A DNA stretch of 64,000 nt from contig VHCW01000009.1 in NCBI GenBank assembly GCA_016871575.1, positions 1 through 64,000 on the forward strand, in the 5' to 3' direction. Positions 1-9,527 of this stretch are shown here, one piece after another; the first letter of the stretch is position 1; each line of letters starts with the position of its first letter. The notes under the pieces were generated by a model. That model was not told where the DNA came from and searched no databases. It saw nothing but the letters and a program-made list of their open reading frames with translations. Source of the DNA: Verrucomicrobiota bacterium. Its GTDB lineage: Bacteria > Verrucomicrobiota > Verrucomicrobiia > Palsa-1439. The position numbers and the translations under genes were made by a program.

Positions 1-2907
1 AACTTTGAGAAGTTGCTGATCGTCCGGCGCAAACACGTCAAGCCTCCGGAGAAGAAGTGGAAAGAAGGCAACTGGGCTTGGTTGACGCACCAGGCCGGCA
101 AGGAACTTGGATTGCCGTCCAATCACGAGTGTTACCAGTCCACAACCAAGCTCGGTTGGGACAATGAGATTGTCACTCTCCCGCTCAAGCATCCCGAGGA
201 CGCTTCGACGACGGTGTTCCGTCCGTCCGATGGCGGTTGGGTCGGCGAGATCAAGCTGCACTGGGACGGACGTCGGATGCTGTTCACGCGCGCCGACGCC
301 GAGAACTGGAAGATTTGCGAGGTCAATGCCGATGGCTCAGGACTGCGGCAGGTGTCGCGGATGCCGGAGGACATTGATTGCATGGACCCGTGTTATCTGC
401 CCGACGGACGGATTGTCTTCGGGAGCACTGCGCCGATTCAGTCGGTGCCGTGCTGGCACGGGCTGCGGCGCGTGACGAACCTTTACCAGATGCAGGCCGA
501 CGGCTCAGGCGTGCGGCAGCTCTGTTTCGACCAAGACCACGACCTGCATCCGACGATGCTGCCGAACGGTCAGGTGCTTTACAATCGTTGGGAGTACACC
601 GCCGTCGCGCACATGTACCAGCGGACCTTGATGGTGATGAACCCCGACGGCACCGGCCAGCGCGGCATCTACGGGAGCAATTCGTATTACCCGAACGCGA
701 TTTACTTCGCGAAACCGTTGCCGGGCGACTCCGCCCGGTTCGTGTTCATCCTGTCGGGCTACCACGGGCCGCACCGGATGGGACAGTTGGTGGTGCTCGA
801 CACGACGCGCGGGTTCTATGAGGGCGAGGGAATCGTCTGCCGCGTCTCCGGCCGCGGCGAGCCGGCAAAACGCGAGGTCCGCGACAATCTGCTCGGCGAT
901 GATTGGCCGAAGTTCCTGAATCCTTGGCCGGTCACGGACAAACATTTCCTCGTCGCCTGCTGGCCGTCGGCGAAATCAAACTGGGGCATCTATCTCGCCG
1001 ACGTGTTCGACAATCTTGTGTTGCTGCGTGAAGAACCCGGTTACGCGCTGCTCGAACCGGTGCCGCTCACGCCGCTGCCGGTTCCGCCAATCTTGCCGGA
1101 CCGGATCGTGCCGGGCAGCAAGGACGCAACGGTCTATATCCACGACCTTCATTCCGGCCGCGGCCTCGAAGGCGTCCCGCGCAGCACGGTGAAGAGTCTC
1201 CGCGTGTTCGCGCATGATTTCGGTTATCCGGGACTCGCGGGACCGGACAAGATTGGTTTCCACGGCCCGTGGGAAGTCATGCGGATTCTCGGCACTGTGC
1301 CGGTTGAGTCGGACGGCTCGGCGTTCTTCCGCGTGCCGGCCAACACGCCCGTCGCGCTGCAAGCACTCGATGCCGACGGCCAAGCCGTCCAGTTGATGCG
1401 AAACTGGTTCACCGCGATGCCCGGCGAAAAAGTCTCGTGCGTCGGTTGCCACGAAACGCCGGGCGACACCACCAAGCCGCGTCCTGCGCTCGCCGCGAAG
1501 ATTACGCCACACGACCTGACGCCGTGGCACGGCCCGGCGCGCGGGTTCGATTTCGCGCGCGAAGTGCAGCCGGTGTTGGATCGTTACTGCGTCGGCTGCC
1601 ACGACGGCGGCGCAAAGGCACCGAAGATTGATCTGCGACCAGAAGAACAACGTCCTGACTACGCCGGTTCTTTGATCAGCCCGATGTCCCGCCAACGTCT
1701 CCACCCGCAAATGAAAGCCGCCACGGGCGGCCGCTTGAAATACACGCCGGCTTACGAGGCGTTGCGAGCGTTCGTCCGCGTGCCGGCAGTTGAGGACGAC
1801 GTCAGCATGCTCGTGCCCGGCGAGTTTCACGCCGGCACCAGCCCGCTCATCCAGATGCTCCGCAACGGCCACCAAGGTGTCCGACTCGACACCGAAGCGT
1901 GGGACCGGCTCGTGACGTGGATTGACCTCAACGCGCCGTGTCACGGCACGTGGAGCGAAGTATTTCCGATTCCCGACGGCGTTCACAAGCGTCGCCTCGA
2001 ACTCCGCAAACTCTACGGCGGCCCAACGGAAGACACCGAGGCTGATGCCGCACTCAAGCCCGCCGTCCTGAAAACTGCCATGCTCCCAAAAGCGTCCGGG
2101 ACGGACGCCACTACACAGTGTAGCAGCCGCCGTCCCGGCGGCTCCTTGCCCATCCCATCAGTTCGCGAACGCACCGTTGACCTCGGCTGCGGTGTCACAA
2201 TGAAACTTGTCTGGATTCCGAGCGGTTTCTGGATGAGCGCGTGCGAAGTGAGCAACGAACAGTTCCGCCGGTTCGATCCCGCGCACGACTCGCGTTACTA
2301 CGCCAAACGCCACGCCCGCAATGACGACGAGGGACTGACGCTCAACGACTCGCGCCAGCCGGCGGTGCGCGTCGCGTGGACACGTGCGATGGAGTTCTGC
2401 CGGTGGATGTCGGAGCGAACGGGATTGAAAGTGACGCTGCCGACGGAGGCGCAATGGGAACACGCCTGCCGCGCCGGCACCACGACGCCGTTGAACTACG
2501 GCACACTCGATACGGATTTTTCGGCGTGGGCGAACATGGGCGACGCGTCGTTCGCCGGCAAATCGCCCGTGGCCGGCATCTTCCAAATGACCGGCGGACT
2601 CGACCATCTCATCGTCGAAGGCGCCGCGCTGGCCGACGCGCGTTTCGACGACCGCGCCATCGTGACCGCGCCCATCGGCAGCTACAAACCGAACGCGTGG
2701 GACCTGCACGACATGCACGGCAACGCCGCCGAGTGGACGCTCTCCGACGACGGCCCGAGCAAAGTCGTGCGCGGCGGTTCGTTCTTTGACGCGCCGAAAC
2801 ATTGCACCAGCACGTCGCGCGCTTCCTATCCATCGTGGCAGCGCGTGTTCAACGTCGGCTTCCGCGTGATCTGCGAAGCGCCCGACCAAATCGCAACAAC
2901 CAAATAG
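1..2907 (+). CDS. Propeller / di-haem cytochrome / FGE-like fusion protein (5' truncated)
   Basis: The frame is open to the first base, so the true start lies upstream. Three parts are visible in about 968 residues. The first is a TolB/WD40-like propeller with repeated 'ADGSG' and 'PDGRIVFG' strands, resembling the hydrazine-synthase-alpha-like region of PVC proteins. The second is a cytochrome-like section with two CVGCH haem-binding motifs, near nt 1438 and nt 1588. The third is a C-terminal sulfatase-modifying-factor/FGE-like domain from about nt 2190, with 'WIPSGFWMS', 'LPTEAQWEHACRAGT', 'HGNAAEWT' and 'RGGSFFD'. The paired cysteines of true FGE are not both present after RGGS, so formylglycine synthesis is doubtful. 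The haem motifs imply export, but the signal peptide would be off the window. A REP-like palindrome pair (2089-2147) encodes the linker before the FGE-like part. It is 11 nt upstream of a sugar oxidoreductase gene and probably co-transcribed with it. Domain assignment is fairly sure; substrate is unknown. Confidence 0.8.
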   Translation, partial: NFEKLLIVRRKHVKPPEKKWKEGNWAWLTHQAGKELGLPSNHECYQSTTKLGWDNEIVTLPLKHPEDASTTVFRPSDGGWVGEIKLHWDGRRMLFTRADAENWKICEVNADGSGLRQVSRMPEDIDCMDPCYLPDGRIVFGSTAPIQSVPCWHGLRRVTNLYQMQADGSGVRQLCFDQDHDLHPTMLPNGQVLYNRWEYTAVAHMYQRTLMVMNPDGTGQRGIYGSNSYYPNAIYFAKPLPGDSARFVFILSGYHGPHRMGQLVVLDTTRGFYEGEGIVCRVSGRGEPAKREVRDNLLGDDWPKFLNPWPVTDKHFLVACWPSAKSNWGIYLADVFDNLVLLREEPGYALLEPVPLTPLPVPPILPDRIVPGSKDATVYIHDLHSGRGLEGVPRSTVKSLRVFAHDFGYPGLAGPDKIGFHGPWEVMRILGTVPVESDGSAFFRVPANTPVALQALDADGQAVQLMRNWFTAMPGEKVSCVGCHETPGDTTKPRPALAAKITPHDLTPWHGPARGFDFAREVQPVLDRYCVGCHDGGAKAPKIDLRPEEQRPDYAGSLISPMSRQRLHPQMKAATGGRLKYTPAYEALRAFVRVPAVEDDVSMLVPGEFHAGTSPLIQMLRNGHQGVRLDTEAWDRLVTWIDLNAPCHGTWSEVFPIPDGVHKRRLELRKLYGGPTEDTEADAALKPAVLKTAMLPKASGTDATTQCSSRRPGGSLPIPSVRERTVDLGCGVTMKLVWIPSGFWMSACEVSNEQFRRFDPAHDSRYYAKRHARNDDEGLTLNDSRQPAVRVAWTRAMEFCRWMSERTGLKVTLPTEAQWEHACRAGTTTPLNYGTLDTDFSAWANMGDASFAGKSPVAGIFQMTGGLDHLIVEGAALADARFDDRAIVTAPIGSYKPNAWDLHDMHGNAAEWTLSDDGPSKVVRGGSFFDAPKHCTSTSRASYPSWQRVFNVGFRVICEAPDQIATTK
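2089..2147. repeat. REP-like inverted pair inside the first gene
   Basis: Two imperfectly related palindromic monomers lie back to back around CTACA-CAG-TGTAG (2111-2123). The left one contains CGTCCGGGACGGACG and the right one GCCGCCGTCCCGGCGGC. Read on the minus strand, the left monomer (TGTAG, one variable base, GGCGTCCGTCCCGGACGC) is nearly identical to a monomer at 10273-10296 in cdsA. The element is in frame and encodes a Ser/Thr/Gly/Arg-rich linker. The paired-monomer layout resembles REP/BIME elements. Confidence 0.65.
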
Positions 2908-2918
2908 GACTCCAAACC

Positions 2919-4055
2919 ATGAGCATTCAAGTTCGCGCTGGCGTCATCGGCACCGGCTTCATCGGCCCCGTTCACCTCGAAGCGTTGCGCCGGCTCGGGG
3001 TCAACGTCACTGCACTCTGCGACCTGCCCGACCGCGTCCGCGCTGCCGCCGACAAGTTCGGCATCCCGGAAGCGTTCGACGATTACCGTGAGTTGCTGTG
3101 CTCGCCGAACGTGGACGTCATCCACATCACGTCGCCGAACCGGTTCCACTGCGAGATGTCGCTGGCCGCGTTGCGCGCCGGCAAACACGTCGTGTGCGAG
3201 AAACCGCTGGCGATGAACACGCGCGAGACGGCGCAGATCGCGAAGCTGGCGCGGAGCAGCGGCAAGGTGTTTGCCGTGAACTATAACGTTCGCTTTTATC
3301 CCGCCGTCCTCACGCTCCGGCAGATGGTCGCGCGCGGCGAACTCGGCGACATCATCCACGTCAACGGCTCGTACATGCAGGACTGGCTTTTCAAAGACAC
3401 CGACTACAACTGGCGCCTGCTCCCGCAGGAAGGCGGCAAGCTCCGCGCCGTCGCCGACATCGGGACGCACTGGATGGACACCGTCTCGTTCATCCTCGGC
3501 AGCGAGATCAAATCGGTGTTCGCCGACCTCGCGACGTGGCACAAGACACGGAAACGTCCGCTCGGCGAGGTGCAAACGTTCTCCAAAGCCGACACCGCGA
3601 TGAAATACGCAACGTATCCGGTCAAGACCGAGGATTTTGCCAGTGTGTTGCTGCAATTCGCCAACGGCGCGCGCGGCAATCTCGGCGTCTCCCAAGTCGC
3701 CGCCGGCCGGAAGAACTGCATTCGCATCGAGGTTTACGGAAGCAAGAAGTCGGCGTGGTGGTGCTCCGAAGTTCCGGAAATGCTCCGATTCGGAAATCGC
3801 GACGGCACAAACGAGATCGCTGTGCGTGCCACCCCCGCCTTTGGCGACGGTGCCGCCGGGTTCATGGATTATCCGCCGGGCCACGTCGAAGGTTTCCCCG
3901 ACACGTTCAAGATGCTATTCCGAAACATCTACGCCGCCATCGCAGGCGGCAAAGGCGAACGTTTCTTCGCCACCGCCGCCGATGGCCATCAAGAGGTCGC
4001 CGTCTGCGAAGCGATTATGAAGAGCAACCAAAAACGTCAGTGGACCAAAGTCTAG
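2919..4055 (+). CDS. Gfo/Idh/MocA family oxidoreductase
   Basis: A 378-residue NAD(P)-dependent sugar or cyclitol dehydrogenase family member. The N-terminal Rossmann motif GVIGTGFIG is at residues 8-16. The family's catalytic EKP is seen in 'VCEKPLAMN' (about residue 95), and the C-terminal domain has 'DIGTHWMDT', matching the family's conserved GxHxxD motif. There is no signal peptide, so it should be cytoplasmic, unlike the Tat-exported paralogue at 50471. The ATG at 2919 was chosen because it follows the previous stop by 11 nt and the Rossmann fold begins at once. It is followed 10 nt later by a TIM-barrel isomerase-like gene and then deoC, which suggests an oxidise/epimerise/cleave route for a sugar or cyclitol. 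The exact substrate cannot be read from sequence. Confidence 0.9.
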   Translation: MSIQVRAGVIGTGFIGPVHLEALRRLGVNVTALCDLPDRVRAAADKFGIPEAFDDYRELLCSPNVDVIHITSPNRFHCEMSLAALRAGKHVVCEKPLAMNTRETAQIAKLARSSGKVFAVNYNVRFYPAVLTLRQMVARGELGDIIHVNGSYMQDWLFKDTDYNWRLLPQEGGKLRAVADIGTHWMDTVSFILGSEIKSVFADLATWHKTRKRPLGEVQTFSKADTAMKYATYPVKTEDFASVLLQFANGARGNLGVSQVAAGRKNCIRIEVYGSKKSAWWCSEVPEMLRFGNRDGTNEIAVRATPAFGDGAAGFMDYPPGHVEGFPDTFKMLFRNIYAAIAGGKGERFFATAADGHQEVAVCEAIMKSNQKRQWTKV

Positions 4056-4065
4056 AAAGGACATC

Positions 4066-4980
4066 ATGAAACTCGGATTCGTCAGCGCCATATTGCCGGA
4101 GTTGTCGTTGGAGGAAGTGTTGAAGTTCGCGGCTGCCGAGCGGCTCGCGTGCGTCGAGATCATGTGCTGGCCCGTCGGCAAGGCCGAACGCAAATACGCC
4201 GGCATCACACACATTGACGTGACCGGCTTCTCGAAAGCGCAAGCCGACGATGTGAACGCTCTCTGCGCCAAGCACGGCGTCGGCATCAGCGGCCTCGGTT
4301 ATTATCCGAACCCGCTCGATCCGAACCTCGAAGGCGCGAAGGTGGCGGTGGAGCATTTGAAGAAGGTCATCGTCGCAGCGGAGAAGCTCGGCTTGAAGAA
4401 CGTCAACACGTTCGTCGGGCGCGACTGGACGAAGTCGGTTGACGACAACTGGCCGCGTTTCCTGAAGACGTGGAAGCCGCTCATTGCGTTCGCCGAGGAT
4501 CACGGCATCAAGATCGGTATCGAGAATTGCCCTATGCTCTTCACGCGCGACGAATGGCCCGGCGGCAAGAACCTGATGACGACGCCGGTCATCTGGCGGC
4601 GCGCGTTCAGCGATATTCCGAGCAAGAGTTTTGGACTCAACTACGATCCGTCGCACTTCATCCTGCAATGGATGGATCCGCTCTCGCCGTTGTGCGAGTT
4701 CAAGGACAAACTCTTCCACCTGCACGCGAAAGACGTCCGCATCCGTTGCGAGCGGATCAACGATGTTGGCGTGTTCGCGGTTCCCGTGGAATGGCACCAG
4801 CCGCGCATCCCCGGCTACGGCGACATCAACTGGGCGCGGTTCATGGCGGCGTTGATGAACATCGGCTACGACGGCCCCGTGTGCATCGAAGTCGAGGACG
4901 ACACCTTCGGCAAGACGCTCGAAGGACGCAAAGCGGCGGTGAAGGTCGCGCGCAACGTTCTCCAACCGTTCTTTGCCTGA
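4066..4980 (+). CDS. Sugar phosphate isomerase/epimerase (xylose isomerase-like TIM barrel)
   Basis: A 304-residue AP-endonuclease-2/xylose-isomerase-like TIM barrel. Metal-site motifs in strand order are 'IGIENCPM', 'LNYDPSHF', 'LHAKDVRI' and 'CIEVEDD', supplying the expected Glu, Asp/His, His and Glu ligands. Family members (IolE/IolI/Hyi-like) isomerise or epimerise small sugars, often beside Gfo/Idh/MocA dehydrogenases, as here. The ATG lies 10 nt after the dehydrogenase stop with AGAAAGGA upstream as a ribosome-binding site. It ends 2 nt before deoC, so translation is probably coupled. Cytoplasmic; substrate unknown. Confidence 0.9.
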   Translation: MKLGFVSAILPELSLEEVLKFAAAERLACVEIMCWPVGKAERKYAGITHIDVTGFSKAQADDVNALCAKHGVGISGLGYYPNPLDPNLEGAKVAVEHLKKVIVAAEKLGLKNVNTFVGRDWTKSVDDNWPRFLKTWKPLIAFAEDHGIKIGIENCPMLFTRDEWPGGKNLMTTPVIWRRAFSDIPSKSFGLNYDPSHFILQWMDPLSPLCEFKDKLFHLHAKDVRIRCERINDVGVFAVPVEWHQPRIPGYGDINWARFMAALMNIGYDGPVCIEVEDDTFGKTLEGRKAAVKVARNVLQPFFA

Positions 4981-4982
4981 CC

Positions 4983-5756
4983 ATGAAATATTCCTACGAA
5001 CAACTAGCCAAGATGATTGACCACTCGCTCCTGCATCCGACGATGACGGACAAGGAGTTGGAGGACGGCTGCAAGCTCGCCGCCAAATACGGCGTCGCGT
5101 CGGTCTGCATCAAACCCTACGCCGCCAAGCGAGCGGCTGAATTGCTCAAAGGCACCGGCGTCAATGTCGGCTGTGTCATCGGTTTCCCGCACGGCAACTC
5201 CTGCACCGAATCGAAACGCTACGAGACCGAACTGGCTTGCCGCGATGGCGCGGTCGAGATTGACATGGTCGCCAACGCCGGCAAGGCGCTCGGCGGCGAT
5301 TGGGACTACGTCGAGTGCGACGTGAAAGCTGTCTGCGACGAGGCGCACAAGCACGGCGCAAAGGTGAAAGTCATCTTCGAAAACGACTTCCTGCCGAACG
5401 ATGACATCAAGATCAAGCTCTGCCAGATTTGCGAGCGTTCCGGTGCCGACTGGGTGAAGACTTCCACCGGCTACGGCTTCGTGAAACAGAAGGACGGCAA
5501 CTACAACTACAAGGGCGCGACAGAACACGATCTCGCATTGATGCGCGCCAACGTCTCATCGAAAGTCCAAGTCAAAGCCGCCGGCGGCGTGCGCGACCTC
5601 GACGGCCTCATCAAAGTCCGCGATCTCGGCGGCAGCCGTTGTGGCGCGACGGCCACCGCCACGATGCTCGACGAATATCGTCGCCGCGAAGCTGCCGAGA
5701 AAGCCGGACAGAAGATCGAAAATAAAGGAACTGGAATCGGCTCCGGCGGATATTAA
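4983..5756 (+). CDS. deoC: Deoxyribose-phosphate aldolase
   Basis: A 257-residue class I aldolase of the DeoC/LacD family, which cleaves 2-deoxyribose-5-phosphate to acetaldehyde and glyceraldehyde-3-phosphate. The Schiff-base lysine is in 'WVKTSTGYG' (Lys159). Other DeoC hallmarks are 'VIGFPHG', 'EIDMVANAG', 'KVIFENDFL' and 'VKAAGGVRD'. Length is typical. It is the last gene of the first operon. Its context with an oxidoreductase and an isomerase suggests it may act in a dedicated sugar route rather than only nucleoside salvage. The TAA stop overlaps the convergent methyltransferase stop in a shared TTAA at 5753-5756, and no terminator is visible between them. Confidence 0.92.
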   Translation: MKYSYEQLAKMIDHSLLHPTMTDKELEDGCKLAAKYGVASVCIKPYAAKRAAELLKGTGVNVGCVIGFPHGNSCTESKRYETELACRDGAVEIDMVANAGKALGGDWDYVECDVKAVCDEAHKHGAKVKVIFENDFLPNDDIKIKLCQICERSGADWVKTSTGYGFVKQKDGNYNYKGATEHDLALMRANVSSKVQVKAAGGVRDLDGLIKVRDLGGSRCGATATATMLDEYRRREAAEKAGQKIENKGTGIGSGGY

Positions 5757-6547
5757 GCGTAAGCCACGGCTTTGAAGAACGTGTAGTTGAAGGTGCCGTC
5801 GGGCTGGTCGGCAACTTGATTCAAATCGTCAATGCCGTGCCGCCATGTTTGTTCGTCGGTCAAGCCGAGTTCGAGCGACTGCGTTTTCACGCCTTCGACC
5901 ATCGCAATGATGGTCTTGCGGACGAACCCGTCCACCCAGTCCTGACGGCTGGCGTCGCAATAAACAACGCGTGGCGATACTCGCACACCGGTGAAACCGG
6001 CCTCGGTCAATAGCGGAAAAAGCCGGCGTCCAATCAACGAATCGCCGCCGAGCCGGGCTTGTGCGCGGATGAGGCATTGCCAGACGATTTGCGAGGCCGG
6101 CGTTTCGGGATGCCAGTAAGCAGAGCCGTGGTCGCCCTCGATCACGGTGATCGTGCCGCCGGGTTTGAGGAGCGGGCGGAGTTTCCGGAGCGTGCCGACC
6201 GGATTGGTGAGATGTTCGAGCACGTGACAAACGAAGACGTGATCGAATGTCGCAGCGGAAAACGGCATCGCGAAGATGTCAGCCTGTTGGAACGTGACAT
6301 TGCCCAAGTTGTTTTCTTTGGCCTTGGCGAGCGACTCGGTGGAAATGTCCGTGCAGACAAACCGCGCGCGGGGATTGCGTGAGGCCAGCGTGACGGTCTT
6401 CGCTCCGACGCCGCAGCCCGCTTCGAGCACAAGGCTGCCGTCGGGATACGCGGTATCGCCGAGCAACAGGTCGCGCAACGTGACGGATTGATCGCAAAGC
6501 CGTTGGGCTTCGCGCTCGGAGTAGCCGTGGACGTAGTCGTTGTTAAT
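5753..6547 (-). CDS. Class I SAM-dependent methyltransferase
   Basis: About 264 residues if begun at ATT 6547. SAM-binding motif I is 'VLEAGCGVGAKT', followed by 'ARFVCTDIS', 'VTFQQADIFAMPF', 'FVCHVLEHL' and 'LLKPGGTITVIEGDHG'. The N-terminal segment 'DYVHGYSEREAQRL', which looks conserved from memory of related methyltransferases, lies upstream of the first TTG (6478), so that TTG would cut into the protein. No ATG, GTG or TTG exists between the ilvC stop (6554-6556) and this segment. The only options are ATT 6547 or ACG 6550. The frame is the same as ilvC, separated from it by that TGA. Likely co-transcribed with and translationally coupled to ilvC. Substrate unknown. Start uncertain, family call firm. 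Confidence 0.8.
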   Translation of the reverse strand: MNNDYVHGYSEREAQRLCDQSVTLRDLLLGDTAYPDGSLVLEAGCGVGAKTVTLASRNPRARFVCTDISTESLAKAKENNLGNVTFQQADIFAMPFSAATFDHVFVCHVLEHLTNPVGTLRKLRPLLKPGGTITVIEGDHGSAYWHPETPASQIVWQCLIRAQARLGGDSLIGRRLFPLLTEAGFTGVRVSPRVVYCDASRQDWVDGFVRKTIIAMVEGVKTQSLELGLTDEQTWRHGIDDLNQVADQPDGTFNYTFFKAVAYA

Positions 6548-6553
6548 CGTGGT

Positions 6554-7651
6554 TCAGCCCTGTCGGCCGGAGACGCCCTTGGTGCCGGCGGTGATGGCTT
6601 TGGCTTTCTGCTTCGGTCGCAAGGCGCGGACGGCGGCACCAGCCTGCCACATCTCGCTGTTGCGGATGGCGGCGAGTTCGGCGGCAACCTTCGCGGGATA
6701 ATCCTTCGCGCCGCAAACCTTGATGACGCGCTCGGCTTCCGCGCCGGTAGCGACGCGCTTGTAAAGCTCCTTGAACACCGGCAACACGGCCTTGCGGAAC
6801 TTCGGCTTCCAATCGAGCGCGCCGCGTTGGGCGGTGGCGCTGCAATTCGAGTACATCCAGTCCATCCCGTTCTCGTCCACGAGCCGGATCAATGACTGCG
6901 TGAGTTCCTCGACGGTTTCGTTGAACGCTTCGCTCGGGCTGTGGCCGTGGGCGCGGAGCACGTCGTATTGCGCCTCCATGACGCCCGCGAGGCAGCCCAT
7001 CAACACGCCGCGTTCGCCGGTGAGATCGCTGTTGGTCTCGTGCGGGAATGTCGTCGGGAAGAGATAGCCGGAGCCGATGGCAATGCCGACGGCGAGGCAG
7101 CGTTCTTCGGCGTGGCCGGTGGCGTCTTGAAAGACGGCGTAACTGGAGTTGATGCCGGCGCCGCTGAGGAAGTTGCGGCGGACGTTGAGGCCGCTGCCTT
7201 TCGGGGCGACCATGATGACGTCAATGTTCTTCGGGGGAACAACGCCGGTCTTCTTGTTGTAGGTGATGGAGAAGCCATGTGAAAAATACAACGCATCGCC
7301 GGGCTTGAGGTTTTTCTTGATCGTCGGCCAGACTTGGCGCTGGGCGGCGTCGGAGACGAGCAACTGGATGATGGTGCCGCGCTGGACAGCTTCCTCGATG
7401 GGGAACAGCGTTTTGCCGGGAACCCAGCCGTCGGCGACGGCGCGGTCCCAGTCGCGTTTGAACTCGGGCGCTTGGCCGATGATGACGTTGAAGCCATTGT
7501 CCTTCATGTTCAGCGCCTGCGCCGGGCCTTGGACGCCGTAGCCGATGACGGCGATGACTTCGTTTTTCAGAACTTGGCGGGCTTTTGCCAGCGAAAATTC
7601 CTTGCGGGTAATGACGGTTTCCTTGGTGCCGCCAAAATCAATCAGTGCCAT
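6554..7651 (-). CDS. ilvC: Ketol-acid reductoisomerase
   Basis: A 365-residue NAD(P)H- and Mg-dependent enzyme that isomerises and reduces acetolactate or acetohydroxybutyrate, the second step of valine/isoleucine synthesis. The Rossmann motif is 'VIGYGVQGPAQALNM'. The KARI domain shows 'SDLTGERGVLMG' and 'EAQYDVL' with the Mg-binding acidic residues, and 'NCSATAQRGALDW'. Slightly longer than the roughly 330-residue class I enzymes because of a basic C-terminal tail. An SD-like AGGAG lies about 12 nt before the start. It lies 25 nt downstream of ilvH; the matching large subunit ilvB is 30 kb away. Confidence 0.95.
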   Translation of the reverse strand: MALIDFGGTKETVITRKEFSLAKARQVLKNEVIAVIGYGVQGPAQALNMKDNGFNVIIGQAPEFKRDWDRAVADGWVPGKTLFPIEEAVQRGTIIQLLVSDAAQRQVWPTIKKNLKPGDALYFSHGFSITYNKKTGVVPPKNIDVIMVAPKGSGLNVRRNFLSGAGINSSYAVFQDATGHAEERCLAVGIAIGSGYLFPTTFPHETNSDLTGERGVLMGCLAGVMEAQYDVLRAHGHSPSEAFNETVEELTQSLIRLVDENGMDWMYSNCSATAQRGALDWKPKFRKAVLPVFKELYKRVATGAEAERVIKVCGAKDYPAKVAAELAAIRNSEMWQAGAAVRALRPKQKAKAITAGTKGVSGRQG

Positions 7652-7676
7652 AGTATTTATTGTCTCCTGTTGTGGT

Positions 7677-8150
7677 TTATTCTCTGGACATCGCGATCTT
7701 GCCCGTGCGGGTCAGGTCGCGGATGCCAAATGGTTGCATGAGTTCGAGAAACGCGGACACCTTGGACTCGGCGCCGGTGATCTCGATGGTAAGGGTCTTT
7801 TGCGCGACATCCACGATTTTGGCGCGGAAAATGTCGCAAATCTGCATGATCTCCGGGCGGGTCTTGGCGTCGGCGCCGACTTTGACCAGCAGCAACTCGC
7901 GGTCCACGTATTCGTCCTCGCGGAAATCCTGGATCTTGATGACATCCACAAGCCGGTCGAGTTGTTTGATGATTTGTTCGAGCACGGCCTCGTCGCCCTT
8001 GACGACGATGGTCATGCGCGATTGCGTGACGTCCTGCGTCGGGGCGACATTGAGCGTATCAATGTTGAAGCCCCGGCCGCTGAACAAGCCTGCGATGCGG
8101 ACCAGCACGCCGAACTTGTTTTCGACCAGCACGGAAATGGTGTGTCTCAT
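7677..8150 (-). CDS. ilvH: Acetolactate synthase small (regulatory) subunit
   Basis: A 157-residue ACT-domain regulatory subunit of acetohydroxyacid synthase. The N-terminus 'ISVLVENKFGVLVRIAGLF' and 'GRGFNIDTLNVAP' is the valine-binding ACT signature, followed by 'DREDEY'-type strands ('DFREDEYVDREL') and a C-terminal domain. Partner should be IlvB at 37985-39757. First gene of the ilvH-ilvC-methyltransferase unit. A promoter (8162-8190) ends 11 bp before the ATG, leaving essentially no leader. No attenuator leader peptide fits in that space, so classical ilv attenuation is unlikely here. Confidence 0.93.
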   Translation of the reverse strand: MRHTISVLVENKFGVLVRIAGLFSGRGFNIDTLNVAPTQDVTQSRMTIVVKGDEAVLEQIIKQLDRLVDVIKIQDFREDEYVDRELLLVKVGADAKTRPEIMQICDIFRAKIVDVAQKTLTIEITGAESKVSAFLELMQPFGIRDLTRTGKIAMSRE

Positions 8151-8161
8151 AAAGTGGGGCG

Positions 8162-8190
8162 TTTATACGGGAATCGTTCCCGCCAATCAA
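8162..8190 (-). promoter_or_regulatory. Promoter of ilvH-ilvC
   Basis: On the minus strand, TTGATT (8190-8185), a 17-bp spacer and TATAAA (8167-8162). The -10 ends 11 bp before the ilvH ATG, so the transcript should have a leader of about 4-5 nt or none. Confidence 0.6.
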
Positions 8191-8214
8191 CCTCTGATTT
8201 TGCGCGCTTGTTTC

Positions 8215-8243
8215 TTGCCAGCGGAGGCGTCGCCGGGTATTGT
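8215..8243 (+). promoter_or_regulatory. Promoter of purA
   Basis: TTGCCA (8215-8220), a 17-bp spacer and TATTGT (8238-8243). The -10 ends 11 bp before the purA ATG. Divergent from the ilvH promoter within a 104-bp gap. Confidence 0.5.
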
Positions 8244-8245
8244 GA

Positions 8246-9526
<1,281 letters not shown>

Positions 9527-9527
9527 C

